From Bimastos eiseni (lineage: Eukaryota; Annelida; Clitellata; Crassiclitellata; Lumbricidae), in contig OY365811.1 of assembly GCA_959347315.1 (NCBI GenBank), positions 30,009,904 to 30,073,903 on the forward strand: 64,000 bases of DNA. The letters are read 5' to 3'. A program made the position numbers and the translations under genes. Below are positions 62,388 through 64,000 of the stretch, piece after piece. Within the stretch, counting starts at the first letter, position 1, and each line of letters begins with the position of its first letter. The notes beneath the pieces are model-generated. The model was not told where the DNA came from, did no database searches, and saw only the letters and a program-made list of their open reading frames with translations.

Positions 62388-62425
62388 TGTGTGGACCCTG
62401 AGCAAATCCTTCGCGCTCTTTTATG
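62388..62425 (+). mobile_element. SINE family 1 fragment
   Basis: GTGTGGACCCTGAGCAAATC then CTTCGCGC matches the body of the complete copies (GTGTAGGGACCTTGAGCAAG). Only this segment is recognisable. Confidence 0.45.
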
Positions 62426-63004
62426 TAGCGCCATCCTTTGATACTCGCTCTCGCAGATATTTGTGCTAATTAGCTAAAAAAGTAAATTAAATTTGAAAAC
62501 GGGATGCCTATTCGAAGCTGCTGATGTCATGATACACAATCGTCGCCCATGCTGCAATGACTTGATTCTGTTGGTGCCTCTCGTTCCTGGCCTTTAGATG
62601 AGCGCACCTGCGGAGGCTATTGCAGCGTCAGGTTCCTCTGAAACCTCCAGGTGCGTCTGACACGCATTCGTTTATCTGTCACGCTTCTGTTGGACGTACT
62701 TCATTACCTATACAATCCCTGCTCCACGCTTTGTTCTCTCTGCCATCGAATTTTATATGCATACATCCACTCTCGCAGTGCAGCGAAGGGCAAAGAAATG
62801 CAGCCCAGAATGAGTAAAAAACAGGGCAATATATATATATATTTATTTATTTATATAAAGTTTAAATGCATTCAAAGCGATGCAGGGTAGTTATGCAATG
62901 AGATGTAATGGTATTCTTTAATTACGCATAAGACGTTAGCATTTATTACATTACCTCAGTTCTTTTGATTCTAGAGAAATTGAGAGCTACTTCGACGTGG
63001 CATC

Positions 63005-63438
<434 letters not shown>

Positions 63439-64000
63439 TCTATCCATCCATCCATCCATCCAAAATCCACCCACCCACCCATCCACCCGCCCGCCCAATC
63501 ACTCAGGTCAATGGATGGAATTAGATGTTTCACTGGCAACTACTCACCCGTATAATTATGTGCATGCATTTGTATGAGTGGTTGTTATTGTCATTGTAGC
63601 GGAGCTATATAAGTCATAATTAAGACGATCGGAGTAAGAAGCACATTTGCATTTGAGCTTCATATATCTCTTGAATAACTGATAAACCTGATTCGCATAT
63701 CAATGCGTGTACTGTATGTGTGCAGGTGTGTATGTGTGCGTGCGTGTAGGTGTATGTGTGTGTAGGTAGGTATAGGTGTGTGTGTATGTATTGTGTGGGT
63801 GTGTTTGTGTGTGTGTAGTGTAGGGCGCGGTGGTGGCTTTAGATCAGTGCTTGTCAGTTACTGGCAGCCGAGATTCCTTCTGTGTGTGTGTGCTAGGTGT
63901 CTATAGGACTAGAAGTGCGCTGAAGAGCAAAGCTAAGCCTAAGTGATAACCGTCATGCCTTCATCAATGGGACGCTTCAGAAAACCATTTCGTAATCCAG

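Overview
The window is animal nuclear DNA: AT-rich, multi-exon genes with GT-AG introns and AATAAA-type ends, tRNA-derived SINEs, decayed L2/CR1-type LINE pieces, abundant short DNA transposons and long microsatellites. The genes resemble their animal counterparts well enough to name three. The lack of long open frames outside genes and the very frequent palindrome TAGGCCTA suggest an aquatic invertebrate, perhaps a non-vertebrate deuterostome. The species cannot be fixed from this sequence alone.

Gene layout. A partial minus-strand gene enters at the left edge (exon 142-387). Next, on minus, is a four-exon gene (2919-8367) for an SR-repeat protein with tandem SUMO-interaction-like motifs and a C-terminal RRM/UHM-like fold. 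Then, on minus, comes an eight-exon OVCA2 serine hydrolase (12172-20506) with a complete Ser-Asp-His triad, a 23-nt microexon and a GC-AG intron. After a gene-poor 9 kb, plus-strand RBM15 (29701-31689) is intronless, with three RRMs and a SPOC domain. Plus-strand GALNT11-like (38660-55876) has eleven exons encoding a type II Golgi glycosyltransferase with a ricin-type lectin domain, and also contains one GC-AG intron. A weak candidate first exon lies near 60.26-60.57 kb. All exon joins were checked by frame: the assembled reading frames are 239, 651 and 808 codons for OVCA2, GALNT11-like and the SR/UHM gene.

Mobile DNA. The introns and spacers hold at least seven non-autonomous elements that begin CAG or TAG, have inverted ends and are flanked by exact 8-bp target duplications, which is the hAT signature. 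Three more elements have GGGGCCGTTCACATA-like or GGGCCGTCCA-like ends; two of them have 3-bp target duplications (PIF/Harbinger/ISL2EU-like). There are three copies of one tRNA-derived SINE, a second SINE type, LINE relics and a recurring ~35-bp minisatellite found inside two different hAT elements and once outside. Microsatellites include about 100 units of TATC at 63.0-63.4 kb.

The genes look functionally independent, although two (SR/UHM and RBM15) are RNA-processing factors. I found no operon-like or defence-like system. The most distinctive content is the set of hAT-type elements, the recurrent TAGGCCTA octamer, the GC-AG introns and the unusual SR/SIM/UHM protein.
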